Shown here piece after piece: positions 17,031-25,614 of a stretch of 64,000 nt of DNA (its first letter is position 1; every line of letters begins with the position of its first letter). The notes under the pieces were generated by a model. It made no database searches. It was not told where the DNA came from and was given only the letters and a program-made list of their open reading frames with translations. The stretch covers positions 1 to 64,000 of the forward strand of contig JAIFLV010000020.1 of assembly GCA_020048895.1 (NCBI GenBank). Reading direction: 5' to 3'. This DNA is from Rhodoferax sp. (GTDB lineage: Bacteria; Pseudomonadota; Gammaproteobacteria; Burkholderiales; Burkholderiaceae_C). Made by a program: the position numbers and the translations under genes.

Positions 17031-18223
17031 GCTTCTTCCTGCTTTGCGACGACACCACTCTGAACCAACTCGGCTATCTCGGCCAGACTCAAACCGGCAT
17101 CCTGTAGCACTTCATGGGTATGCTGCCCTGCCTGGGGAAGATCACGGTACACACCGAGGCGTTGCCCCTGCATCTCAATCGGAAGGGAGGGCAGCTTTGT
17201 CTTTCTTCCGTCTACAAGTGTGATCTCTATCAGCCCATTGGCGGCATTCAAATGCCTGTCGTCAAACAACTCCTCGGGCTTTGTGACGGGTGCAAACGGC
17301 AGGCCAATGGCTTCCAGTTGCGCCATCAGTTCTGCTTTGGTCAGCTGACGAAACCGCTCGCGCAATACGCCCATGATGCGCTCGCGCTGTTTTACACGCT
17401 CACCATTTTGATCCAGGGAACGATCATTCGCAAACTCCTGTAACCCGAAGGCTTCACAAAATTTGCGCCACTGCGTGTCGCTCACTACACCAATGAACAC
17501 CTGATCAATGTCGGCGGTTTCGAAAATATCGTACACGGCCCATGCCGACAGCCGCTGCGACATGGGCGGAGCGGGCTTGCCCGTCACAGCATACTGAGCC
17601 ATGTGCTGCCCTACCAGAAATGCAGTCGTCTCAAACAGCGAGGTCTTCACCTCCTGCCCGAGGCCAGTGCGGTGGCGTTGCTCTAATGCAGCAAGAATGC
17701 CGATGACGCCAAACATGCCGCCAGTGACGTCAATAACCGACGCCCCTGCGCGCATGGGCTTGCCAGGAAGCCCCGTCATGTAGGCCAAACCGCCCATCAT
17801 TTGCGCGACTTCATCGAGTGCGGTTCGTTGCTCGTACGGGCCTTTCAGGAATCCCTTGGCCGAACAGTAGATCAGGCGTGGATGACGAGCAGACAGCGTC
17901 GCATAGTCCCAGCCACTTTCCGCCATGCCACCCGGACGAAAATTCTCAATGAACACGTCGGCTCTATCGATCAGCTTGTTAATCGTCTTTTTCCCGGCCT
18001 CTGCCGTGGTATCGATGCACAGACTACGCTTATTGCGGTTGTACATCGAAAAGTAACCGGCACCAGCACCGGAAAGGCGGCGCGTATTGTCCCCTTTGAG
18101 GGGCTCCACTTTGACAACATCCGCTCCCAGATCAGCCAAAATCACACCCATAGTTGGCCCCATCACCATGTGTGTGAATTCAACCACCTTGATGCCATCC
18201 AGCGGCCGCGAAATATTTCCCAT
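17027..18223 (-). CDS. CaiB/BaiF-type CoA-transferase
   Basis: The 398-residue class III CoA-transferase has VVEFTHMVMGPTMGVILADLGADVVKVEP at the N-terminus and the catalytic Asp165 in GASVIDVTGGMFG. It is the first gene of a CaiB-LeuC-LeuD operon with overlapping ends, and a predicted sigma-54 promoter lies about 60 bp upstream. Known CoA-transferases of this family act on citramalate, mesaconate, succinate and similar acids. The coupling to a LeuCD-type hydratase suggests sequential handling of a branched dicarboxylic acid and its CoA ester. Confidence 0.93.
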   Translation of the reverse strand: MGNISRPLDGIKVVEFTHMVMGPTMGVILADLGADVVKVEPLKGDNTRRLSGAGAGYFSMYNRNKRSLCIDTTAEAGKKTINKLIDRADVFIENFRPGGMAESGWDYATLSARHPRLIYCSAKGFLKGPYEQRTALDEVAQMMGGLAYMTGLPGKPMRAGASVIDVTGGMFGVIGILAALEQRHRTGLGQEVKTSLFETTAFLVGQHMAQYAVTGKPAPPMSQRLSAWAVYDIFETADIDQVFIGVVSDTQWRKFCEAFGLQEFANDRSLDQNGERVKQRERIMGVLRERFRQLTKAELMAQLEAIGLPFAPVTKPEELFDDRHLNAANGLIEITLVDGRKTKLPSLPIEMQGQRLGVYRDLPQAGQHTHEVLQDAGLSLAEIAELVQSGVVAKQEEA

Positions 18224-18285
18224 TACCAGTATTTCCTAAAGCGCAGTCACAGACCCATTGTCTGAGCATGGCTTATTGGGCTGAA

Positions 18286-18301
18286 TGCAAAATCCTTGCC
18301 A
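18286..18301 (-). promoter_or_regulatory. Predicted sigma-54 promoter for the CaiB-LeuC-LeuD operon
   Basis: The minus strand reads TGGCAAGGATTTTGCA, with correct GG to GC spacing. The predicted transcript start near 18275 leaves about 50 nt before ATG 18223. Confidence 0.78.
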
Positions 18302-18358
18302 TGGATTTGGTGTAGGTGCCACGACTGGGGCAGCGTGTCGTGTAGAAATTGCGGACAG

Positions 18359-18408
18359 TTGAAACGGCCGCGAAACATCGCCAAAGAAACTGAAACACAT
18401 CGAAACAC
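18359..18408. promoter_or_regulatory. Shared activator-site cluster between divergent operons
   Basis: Five GAAAC cores (TTGAAAC 18359, CGAAACA 18371, AGAAAC 18385, TGAAACA 18391, CGAAACA 18401) lie between two divergent sigma-54 promoters, 58-122 bp from either. The rest of the 466-bp intergenic region (18224-18689) holds only the two promoters; I see no gene in it. Confidence 0.6.
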
Positions 18409-18466
18409 TGCGAGCAGCCGCGCTCGCCAAAGTGTCTCAAAGTGTGCAATGCGCGCTCAACCTGAG

Positions 18467-18482
18467 CGGCATGAATTCTGCT
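18467..18482 (+). promoter_or_regulatory. Predicted sigma-54 promoter for the molybdenum-enzyme operon
   Basis: The plus strand reads CGGCATGAATTCTGCT, with correct GG to GC spacing. It is close to the promoter at 26937 (TGGCATGATTACTGCT). The leader to ATG 18690 would be about 195 nt, longer than for the other operons. Confidence 0.6.
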
Positions 18483-18689
18483 TATTTACACTCAGTAGGA
18501 TGGTGGAAGCCGCGCTTTTCTTGCACATTGCTGAACATTGGGTGGTGCTCTGAACGAGACAGTCCCGACATTTCCCAGATATTCAGTTCTGAATTTTGCG
18601 CCATTACTGCTTAACCCACACTTTGGGCGCCGTGATGGAATGGCTACCGTCTTGACGCCGATTATTGGCAACGTGAAGAGGGCTATACG

Positions 18690-19367
18690 ATGATATTTTA
18701 TGATTCCTTGAATTTCCTCCACATGCTCTTTTTTGTTTACTGGCTTGGTGGAGACCTCGGCACCTTCTACGCATCACGGTTTGTGCGCAATCCGAAGCTT
18801 TCCGTAGACGCAAGAGTAACCGCCCTGAAAATTATGGCGGGCGTCGATATGGCTCCACGCATTTGTATGCCAATGATTTTTGGTTTAGGAATCCATCTGG
18901 CATATTTGGAAACTGGTCTTGCGATTTCAAAGTCCGCTGTTGTTTTGGTTTGGTTAATTACTTTGTTATGGCTTGGGTTGGTGTTCGCGGTACACAAAAA
19001 GGCTGGTGATCCTTTGGGCGCCAAGCTGGCGAAATTTGATATCGGTTTTCGTATAGTTCTTATTGCTGCAATGGTGGCACTTGCCATTTATGGCTTTGCC
19101 ACCGGAGAGGTTGTTAGATTTGACTGGATAGGGATAAAGCTATTGATCATGGCAGCGCTTGTGGCTGCCGGATTGATGATCAGGGTCAATCTGATGCCGT
19201 TCGCGCCAGCGTTTGGAAAGCTGGTAGCCAACGGACCGACGCCCGATATCAATCAGGAAATCACGCAATCCCTGCGAAGTTGCCTGCCCTGGGTCTACCT
19301 TATCTGGATTGGACTGATTGTTAATGCAGCGATTGGTCTCAATATGTACAACCTTTTCCGGGGTTAG
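18690..19367 (+). CDS. Integral membrane protein, paralogue of 5657-6328
   Basis: The 225-residue protein has about six hydrophobic segments and begins with LNFLHMLFFVYWLGGDLGTFYAS. A second histidine appears in LGIHLAYLE. The pattern matches the membrane protein at 5657-6328. It is the first gene of an operon ending with the molybdenum enzyme, so it could connect that enzyme with the quinone pool, acting as a membrane anchor or small cytochrome b. Resorcinol hydroxylase of Azoarcus, a related enzyme, is reported to be membrane-bound as I recall. This role is inference. Confidence 0.78.
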   Translation: MIFYDSLNFLHMLFFVYWLGGDLGTFYASRFVRNPKLSVDARVTALKIMAGVDMAPRICMPMIFGLGIHLAYLETGLAISKSAVVLVWLITLLWLGLVFAVHKKAGDPLGAKLAKFDIGFRIVLIAAMVALAIYGFATGEVVRFDWIGIKLLIMAALVAAGLMIRVNLMPFAPAFGKLVANGPTPDINQEITQSLRSCLPWVYLIWIGLIVNAAIGLNMYNLFRG

Positions 19368-19374
19368 CAGCAAT

Positions 19375-20022
19375 ATGAAATCACTGGACCTGAACTTTTC
19401 CCCTTACGCATCGCGTGTTCGCATTGTTGTAAGGCTCAAACATTTGCCAGTGACCTTTGAATATCCGCAGTTAGGCCTAAAAACACCGGAGTTCAAGGCT
19501 GCTTTTCCACTCGGAAAAATTCCAATACTCGAATTGGACGATGGTACCTACATCCCCGAATCTTGGGCGATCATGGAGTATCTGGAGGAAATGTTCCCTG
19601 AGGTCCCACTAAGTCCCACCGATCCCTTGGCGCGCGCTCAAATGCGTGTTCTTGGGCGCTGCGCAGACCTGCATCTGGGCCCGGCATTGTTTCCTTTGTT
19701 CGTGCAATTAAAACGGCCGCAAAGAGATGACGCTGCCATTGCACTGCAAATTGACGCCACTCGGAATGAACTTGCCAAGTTGGGCCGGTTGCTGGAGGAA
19801 TACGGACTGCCCGACTCCCGTTCGCTGCACCTGGGCGACATCGCGCTTGTGCCAACGATCTACTACGTGACCGCAGTACTGCCATTATTTGGTGTCGAAG
19901 ATCCGCTTGCCACTGCTCCACTCGTTGCCCGCTGGTGGTCACTGGTCTGTGATGTTGCCGTCATTGCGCAGACCTTGAAAGAAATTGATGATGGGTTTCG
20001 TGGTTTTCTCAAGCAGGGTTGA
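19375..20022 (+). CDS. Glutathione S-transferase family protein
   Basis: I start at ATG 19375 (MKSLDLNFSPYASRVRIV), 8 bp after the membrane gene, rather than at the ORF start inside that gene. The 215-residue protein has a thioredoxin-like N-terminal domain with the SPYASRV active-site helix, KIPILELDDGTYIPESWAIMEYL (glutathione-binding P-E-S region), and a helical C-terminal domain. GSTs in catabolic operons perform isomerisation, ether cleavage or dehalogenation. The specific reaction here is unknown. The start has only a weak ribosome-binding site, so coupling to the upstream gene is likely. Confidence 0.85.
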   Translation: MKSLDLNFSPYASRVRIVVRLKHLPVTFEYPQLGLKTPEFKAAFPLGKIPILELDDGTYIPESWAIMEYLEEMFPEVPLSPTDPLARAQMRVLGRCADLHLGPALFPLFVQLKRPQRDDAAIALQIDATRNELAKLGRLLEEYGLPDSRSLHLGDIALVPTIYYVTAVLPLFGVEDPLATAPLVARWWSLVCDVAVIAQTLKEIDDGFRGFLKQG

Positions 20023-20121
20023 CACACCTCAGCCTGCGCCCGGCATGACCAACCGATTCAATCCGCTGGCCTGTGCAATTGCATTTGCGCCAGTTGCCGA
20101 CAATCAACGCTAGAGGTTTTC

Positions 20122-23079
20122 ATGAAGTCTTCCATCATTCTTTTCGGAATGGTACAGGCACTGCGACTTGCAGCAACTGTGTATCCGGAGTTTTCTCAGC
20201 GACTCAAGCAGCGCGACATTTCCGTGCAATTCAAGTTGAAGGACAACACGGAAGGCCGCTGGATTCGAATCGAAAATGGAAAGATAAATTCCAGCGCAGG
20301 CGTACTCGAAAGCCCGGGCTTGGCCATTGTTTTTCAGAATAGCGCCGTCGCAGAAGAGTTTCTGACCCCGCCGTTTAATCAATTGACACGGATTGATGCG
20401 GCGAAGAATTTCAAGGTATGTATTGAAGGTTCAGACGAGTTGGCTGTCTGGTTTATGACCACACTTAACCGAATGCAGACGCTAGGCTGGAAAAGTGGCA
20501 CCGATGTCGGCGATGGTGTCGTTCGTTATACCAGTGGCACAAATGGAGGGCCGTTATTTGTCTATGTTAAAGACGGCAAAATCCTGCGAATCACTCCCGT
20601 CGAATTCGACGAGGATGACGCTCCTTCTTGGTCCATCAACGCCCGGGGCAAGACATTCACACCACCCAGACGCACTACGTTGGCTGCCCACGGTATGGCG
20701 CAAAAGTCGATGGTGTATTCAAAGGACCGGCTTTTGTATCCAATGAAAAGGGTGGATTTTGACCCAGATGGAAATCGAAATGTACAAAACCGCGGGATAT
20801 CCGAATTCGTTCGCATCTCATGGGAAGAAGCGCTTGACATCGTTGCAAAGGAAATACAACGCGCCAAACGCAAAGGCCCTGGGGCAGTTCTGGTGTACCA
20901 CGGAGGCCACCACCAGTGGGGAAATCTTGGGCATTATTTAAGCGCTTTTAACCGATTTTTTAATCTTATCGGCTGTAGTCGTGTGCACAACAACCCCGAC
21001 AGTTGGGAAGGCTGGTATTGGGGCGCGATGCATCACTGGGGCAACAGCATGCGCCTCGGTGTGCCGGAGTCCTATGGGACGGTTGAAGACTGCCTCAAGG
21101 AAACGGAGATGATCGTATTCTGGTCCAGCGACCCTGATGCCACCTATGGTTACGAGGGAACGATACGACGTGAATGGGCCAAACAGCTTGGTATCAAGAT
21201 GGTCCATATTGATCCCTACCTTAACCATACAGCAGCCTTGCTGGGCGGTAAATGGATCGCGCCAAAGCCAGGTACTGATGCTGCCTTCGCGCAAGCGCTT
21301 TGCTATATCTGGATCACAGAAAATCTGTATGACAAATCATTTGTAGAAAATCGAACTACGGGGTTTGAGGAGTGGAAAGATTATGTTCTCGGGACGATAG
21401 ACGGAGTTCCGAAGACTCCTGAGTGGCAAGAAGCGGAAACGGGCGTCCCAGCCCGGGAAGTGCGCGCCCTGGCAAGAGAATGGGGGCGCAAGAAGACCTA
21501 TCTCGGCGTGGGAAGTTGGGGTTGTGGTGTGGGAGGCGCCTGTCGTTCGCCAACGGGTGCGCAGTGGGCGAGGATGATGACGATTCTGGGCGCCATGCAG
21601 GGATTCGGAAAGCCAGGCGTCAATTTCGGCAATTTGCAGTTTGGAGCGCCGCACGATTTCACTTTCTATTTCCCCGGATATGCAGAGGGCAGTATGTCGG
21701 GAGAACTTCAGTTCAGCGCGAATTCGGCAAACAATTATCAGCGCATGCCCCACATCGTGACCATGAACTCCGTCAGACAGAGCATTCACCGCATGCAACT
21801 GCCTGAAGCGATCCTGAACGGCCAATCATTTGGCTACCTGACCGACATAACCTCTCAGCAAGGTCAATTTTTCAAGTTCGGATATCCATCGCCAGGGCAT
21901 GCAAAAATCGAAATGATTTACAGATACGGCAGTTCATCTTTGGGAACGACGATGGATTCCAATCGCTGGATAAAAATGTACCAGTCAGAAAATTTGCCAT
22001 TCGTGGTGAATCAGTCGGTTTGGAACGAAGGCGAGACACGGTTCGCAGATATTATCTTGCCGGCATGTACCACGTTCGAGCGCTGGGACATAGGCGAGTA
22101 TTACAACGTCGGCGCTGGCTATGTGCACCATATGTATCAGATGGTGAACCACCGCGTCATATCGATGCAGCATAAATGCATTGAACCGTTGGGCGAATCC
22201 AAATCTGACTACGATATCTTTCTTGCATTAATGCAGCGGATGGGTATGGGTGCCCTGTATTCGGAAGGAGGGAATTCGGAACTGGACTGGTGCAAGCGCG
22301 TTTTTGATTCCTCTGATTTATCCAAGCACACATCCTGGAAAAACTTTCTGAAGAAGGGCTACTTTGTTGTTCCCTCTCCAGCGGAATCTGCGCGTGCACC
22401 AACAGCACACCGGTGGTTTTACGAAGGTCGGCCCAAGGATGTCCCGGAGCCCTATCCCTTGCCGTCGGAATACGTGAATAACTTCGGTTCGGGCTTGCAA
22501 ACACCTTCGGGCAAGTATGAATTTATTCCTACTACGCTGGGCAGGATCGATGACCCTGAACGCCCGCCGCTCAACAAGTATATGCCCACCTTTGAGGATG
22601 CCGCAACCGATGAGCGGTTAAAGGCTTTCCCCTTGCAACTGCTGACACCACATTCGCGCTACACGTTCCATCTGATGGGTGACGACCGGGGCAGCACGGT
22701 CATGGATATCGACGACCACCGCGTGTTGGTCGACGGGCATTACTACCTGGTAGCAAGAATCAGCCGGGCGGATGCGAAGGCGCGAGGGGTCCAGCATGGT
22801 GAACTGATTCGCCTGTGGAACAACCGAGGCTCAGTGGTCTGCGCAGCGCAGGTCACGGACCGGCTGCGACCGGGGGTTGTCAGCGTTTCTGCATCATCTG
22901 CCCAGTACCGCCCCGCCGGCGTGCCGGGCAATTCGACCGATCTTGGCGGTTGCATCAATATGCTGTGCACCAGCAAGCCACTGACAAAGCAAACCAGCGG
23001 CATGGCGCCCAACACAACGCTGATTCAGTTCGAAAAATGGCTGGGTGTCGATACCTGGCAACGCGAGGAGGTCAAGTGA
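20122..23079 (+). CDS. SCP2-like domain fused to a transhydroxylase-type molybdopterin oxidoreductase, large subunit
   Basis: The 985-residue protein has two parts. Residues 1-120 look like an SCP2 sterol-carrier fold (GRWIRIENGKINSSAGV, LAIVFQNSAVAEEFLTPP, FKVCIEGSDELAVWF). Residues from about 130 on are a DMSO-reductase-family molybdopterin subunit without an N-terminal Fe-S motif. His263 in HGGHHQWGN and the Asp293-Ser294 pair in NNPDSWEGWYWG match, with the same spacing, the His144, Asp174 and Mo-ligand Ser175 that I remember for pyrogallol-phloroglucinol transhydroxylase. Resorcinol hydroxylase is another relative. The enzyme would hydroxylate or transfer hydroxyl groups on a phenolic ring. 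It has no Tat signal and its small subunit follows with a TGATG overlap. Confidence 0.85.
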   Translation: MKSSIILFGMVQALRLAATVYPEFSQRLKQRDISVQFKLKDNTEGRWIRIENGKINSSAGVLESPGLAIVFQNSAVAEEFLTPPFNQLTRIDAAKNFKVCIEGSDELAVWFMTTLNRMQTLGWKSGTDVGDGVVRYTSGTNGGPLFVYVKDGKILRITPVEFDEDDAPSWSINARGKTFTPPRRTTLAAHGMAQKSMVYSKDRLLYPMKRVDFDPDGNRNVQNRGISEFVRISWEEALDIVAKEIQRAKRKGPGAVLVYHGGHHQWGNLGHYLSAFNRFFNLIGCSRVHNNPDSWEGWYWGAMHHWGNSMRLGVPESYGTVEDCLKETEMIVFWSSDPDATYGYEGTIRREWAKQLGIKMVHIDPYLNHTAALLGGKWIAPKPGTDAAFAQALCYIWITENLYDKSFVENRTTGFEEWKDYVLGTIDGVPKTPEWQEAETGVPAREVRALAREWGRKKTYLGVGSWGCGVGGACRSPTGAQWARMMTILGAMQGFGKPGVNFGNLQFGAPHDFTFYFPGYAEGSMSGELQFSANSANNYQRMPHIVTMNSVRQSIHRMQLPEAILNGQSFGYLTDITSQQGQFFKFGYPSPGHAKIEMIYRYGSSSLGTTMDSNRWIKMYQSENLPFVVNQSVWNEGETRFADIILPACTTFERWDIGEYYNVGAGYVHHMYQMVNHRVISMQHKCIEPLGESKSDYDIFLALMQRMGMGALYSEGGNSELDWCKRVFDSSDLSKHTSWKNFLKKGYFVVPSPAESARAPTAHRWFYEGRPKDVPEPYPLPSEYVNNFGSGLQTPSGKYEFIPTTLGRIDDPERPPLNKYMPTFEDAATDERLKAFPLQLLTPHSRYTFHLMGDDRGSTVMDIDDHRVLVDGHYYLVARISRADAKARGVQHGELIRLWNNRGSVVCAAQVTDRLRPGVVSVSASSAQYRPAGVPGNSTDLGGCINMLCTSKPLTKQTSGMAPNTTLIQFEKWLGVDTWQREEVK

Positions 23080-23951
23080 TGGGAAAGAAATGGAACATGG
23101 TTGTCGATGTCGCGCGCTGTGATAACTGCCGCAACTGTTTTCTGGCGACCAAAGACGAGCATATTGGGAACGATTTTCCGGGTTATGCTGCGGCGCAAGC
23201 ACCGGCGGGGCACCGCTGGGTGGACATTCAGAAAAAGGAGCGCGGGAGCTGGCCGATTATTGAATCGAACTACTTCCCTGTGATGTGCAATCACTGCGAT
23301 AACGCACCTTGCATGCAGGCAGCCAAAGACGGTGCCGTGCGGAAACGCGATGACGGAATCGTCATCATCGACCCCGTAAAGTCCCAGGGACAGAGACAGA
23401 TTGTCGATGCCTGCCCCTATGGCGCAGTATATTGGAACGAAGAATTGAATATCCCGCAGGCCTGGATATTCGATGCGCACCTGCTCGACCAAGGTTGGAA
23501 AAAGACGCGAGTGGAGCAAGTCTGCCCGGTTAACGTGTTCCAATCGATCAAGGTTGAAGATGGAGATATGCGCGGTATTGCTGACCAACAGGGGCTAGAG
23601 GTTCTGCAACCGGACCTGCGAACCAGTCCACGCGTTTATTACAAAAATCTGCACCTGATCACCAAGTGTTTCGTCTCCGGATCGGTGACGGTGGATATTG
23701 ATGGCGTCGAGGAGTGCGCTGAAGGTGCAGAGGTTATCTTGAGCCAAGTTGGAAAAGAGATTATGCGAGCCACTACCGATATGTTTGGCGAATTCAAAAT
23801 CGATAGACTTGAAAAACAAAGTGGCGTATATGACCTGGACCTAAGCTTAGGTCCGAATAAGAGCACCCCACTGAAGTTTGAACTGGGTGACGACAGTCAG
23901 TATCTTGGCCTAATCAAACTCCTGAACCAGCGGCAGAGTGTCGGCGTTTAG
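23079..23951 (+). CDS. Fe-S small subunit of transhydroxylase-type molybdenum enzyme
   Basis: The 290-residue protein starts at ATG 23079, overlapping the large-subunit stop, with AGGAGG well placed. Eight cluster cysteines are visible: 14, 17, 20, 70, 73, 78, 112 and 149 (CDNCRNC, CNHCDNAPC, DACPYG, EQVCPV). That suffices for two [4Fe-4S] clusters; the transhydroxylase beta subunit is described, as I recall, with three. From about residue 190 a beta-sandwich segment (VSGSVTVDIDGVEECAEGAEVILS) resembles the prealbumin/Cna-B-like C-terminal domain of that subunit. It passes electrons to or from the Mo site. Its 3' end overlaps the convergent lyase gene by 42 bp. Confidence 0.87.
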   Translation: MGKKWNMVVDVARCDNCRNCFLATKDEHIGNDFPGYAAAQAPAGHRWVDIQKKERGSWPIIESNYFPVMCNHCDNAPCMQAAKDGAVRKRDDGIVIIDPVKSQGQRQIVDACPYGAVYWNEELNIPQAWIFDAHLLDQGWKKTRVEQVCPVNVFQSIKVEDGDMRGIADQQGLEVLQPDLRTSPRVYYKNLHLITKCFVSGSVTVDIDGVEECAEGAEVILSQVGKEIMRATTDMFGEFKIDRLEKQSGVYDLDLSLGPNKSTPLKFELGDDSQYLGLIKLLNQRQSVGV

Positions 23952-24905
23952 TGGTTTCCATCCCTTGGGCAAACCAGCCTCTGGAACCATGCCGTACAGA
24001 GGTTCTCCGGGCAGGCCCAACCTAAGACATTCGCGGGCTGCAATGAGTCTGTCGATATTTACCCCAGTGTTCAAGCCCATACTTTCGAACATGAAGACAA
24101 GGTCCTCAGTCACGACGTTGCCCGATGCTCCGGGCGCATAGGGACAACCGCCCAGACCAGCGAGAGAGCTATCAAAAGTGCGCACACCCACGTCATAGGC
24201 TGCCAGGCAGTTCGCCAGACCCAGGCCTCGTGTGTTGTGCATGTGCGCCGCGCCTGATTTATCGCCAATCGCAGCTCGTACTTTGTCGAACAAACGCCGA
24301 ACCTGCGCCGGGTTTGCCATACCTGTGGTGTCTGACAGGCCGGACTCATCGGCACCAGCGATGATGCATTTTTTAGCCAACCAAACGACATCTTCTTCAG
24401 GTACAACCCCCTGAAGCGTGCAGCCAAATGCGGTAGATATCCCAGCCTCCACCTTGACGCCGGGTGCAATCGCATCGCGCAGGGCAACAATGGCGCGCAC
24501 TTCCTCAACCATTTCCTCTGGCGACTTGCGCACATTTGCCAACGAATGTGCAGCGCTTGCAGAAACCGGAATTGTGAGCTTATGAACCCCTGCTTTCAAC
24601 GCGTTTTCAGCACCACGCCGATTTGGCACCAGCGCCATCACAGTGACTCCTCGGTGAGTAAGTGCATGCTGCACCACCTCCACCGCGTCGGCCATCTGTG
24701 GCAGAGTCTTCGCCGGCACGAATGAACAAACCTCTATCTCACGCAATCCAGCTGCGACAAGGCTGTCAATCCATTGACACTTATCGGCAGTACGCATCGT
24801 GGCTTTTATCGATTGCAGACCATCGCGCGGCCCAACTTCGCTAATCAAAATGTCAGGAACGGACAAGTTCATGGGCATGCTTTTTTGTAACGTCACGGGG
24901 CTCAC
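23910..24905 (-). CDS. HMG-CoA lyase family protein
   Basis: The protein (331 residues from GTG 24905, or 322 from ATG 24878) belongs to the DRE-TIM HMG-CoA lyase family. Motifs are EVGPRDGLQSI, GAAHMHNTRGLGLAN with the metal-binding histidines, and LGGCPYAPGASGNV with the active-site Cys. Members split 3-hydroxy-3-methylglutaryl-CoA or related 3-hydroxyacyl-CoA esters into a ketoacid and acetyl-CoA. The GTG overlaps the stop of the lipoprotein gene, so either start could be used. A second homologue lies at 41902-42825; their divergence suggests different CoA-ester substrates. Confidence 0.9.
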   Translation of the reverse strand: MSPVTLQKSMPMNLSVPDILISEVGPRDGLQSIKATMRTADKCQWIDSLVAAGLREIEVCSFVPAKTLPQMADAVEVVQHALTHRGVTVMALVPNRRGAENALKAGVHKLTIPVSASAAHSLANVRKSPEEMVEEVRAIVALRDAIAPGVKVEAGISTAFGCTLQGVVPEEDVVWLAKKCIIAGADESGLSDTTGMANPAQVRRLFDKVRAAIGDKSGAAHMHNTRGLGLANCLAAYDVGVRTFDSSLAGLGGCPYAPGASGNVVTEDLVFMFESMGLNTGVNIDRLIAARECLRLGLPGEPLYGMVPEAGLPKGWKPLNADTLPLVQEFD

Positions 24906-25579
24906 TCTTTCAAGAATATGTAGGACGCAGTTCCAGGCACCATGAATGCAGGGGTACCGTCAGCGTAGCGGCCTCGTTCTCTATAGACCAGTTTCCCGGG
25001 GCTGACCTCGATATCAGCACCGAGTGCAATCTCCTTGCCAGATCGTTGTGCCGTTGTCCTGCAAGTCACGTCATTTAAGCGCCCAAGCCATGCTCGTTCT
25101 GCAACCTGGGCAAAAGAAACCTCGCAACCAGGCGGATAGCTCACCAGCTGCTCCGGGCTCAATTGTGCGAGCGCCAAGTGCCAGTTTTCCCTATCTGAAA
25201 ATGCGGACTCATCCCTGAAACTATAGAAATGCATCGTCACCCTTTCATCAGCGGTGTCAAAGGACCACACGCGTCGACGTGTGACCGAACCTTCGCTATC
25301 GGGCGAGCGCCACTCAAGAAAAACCGAGCAGGAACCAAACACCGGATTGAAAAAGGTCACGAAGCGTCCGTATTGCTGATCGATCCAATCGCCATCGCGC
25401 ACCGGTTTGCGCGAAACAGATGGTGAAAGCGCGTCAATCTGAGCAACGTTACTGAAGTTTCCTGATATTTGCTCGCACAATTGCCGCGCTGGGTTGGCGG
25501 GTACTGCTGTCAACGATCCGGCGCAACCTGCCAGTAGCAACCCAAAAGTGACAGACGATAGTTTGTGCCAAGCTTTCAT
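24902..25579 (-). CDS. CpcT/CpeT-like lipoprotein
   Basis: The 225-residue protein starts with a lipoprotein signal (LLLAGCAGS, lipidated Cys near 19). The mature part resembles the CpcT/CpeT family, otherwise known as phycobiliprotein chromophore lyases: QISGNFSNVAQID, then a middle Phe/Tyr/Arg-rich segment, PPGCEVSF, CRTTAQRSG, and a C-terminal GTASYIFLKE. There is no sign of photosynthesis in the window, so it probably binds another ligand at the membrane. It is encoded between an MFS transporter and a lyase. A longer homologue is at 31636-32670. Confidence 0.7.
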   Translation of the reverse strand: MKAWHKLSSVTFGLLLAGCAGSLTAVPANPARQLCEQISGNFSNVAQIDALSPSVSRKPVRDGDWIDQQYGRFVTFFNPVFGSCSVFLEWRSPDSEGSVTRRRVWSFDTADERVTMHFYSFRDESAFSDRENWHLALAQLSPEQLVSYPPGCEVSFAQVAERAWLGRLNDVTCRTTAQRSGKEIALGADIEVSPGKLVYRERGRYADGTPAFMVPGTASYIFLKE

Positions 25580-25614
25580 GAAAATGTCGTGTCGACATAC
25601 TCAAAAATACAAAA

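Noticed and set aside
18432-18614. Plus-strand ORF of 60 residues in the leader of the molybdenum-enzyme operon
   Set aside because: It overlaps the predicted promoter, lacks a ribosome-binding site and resembles nothing known.
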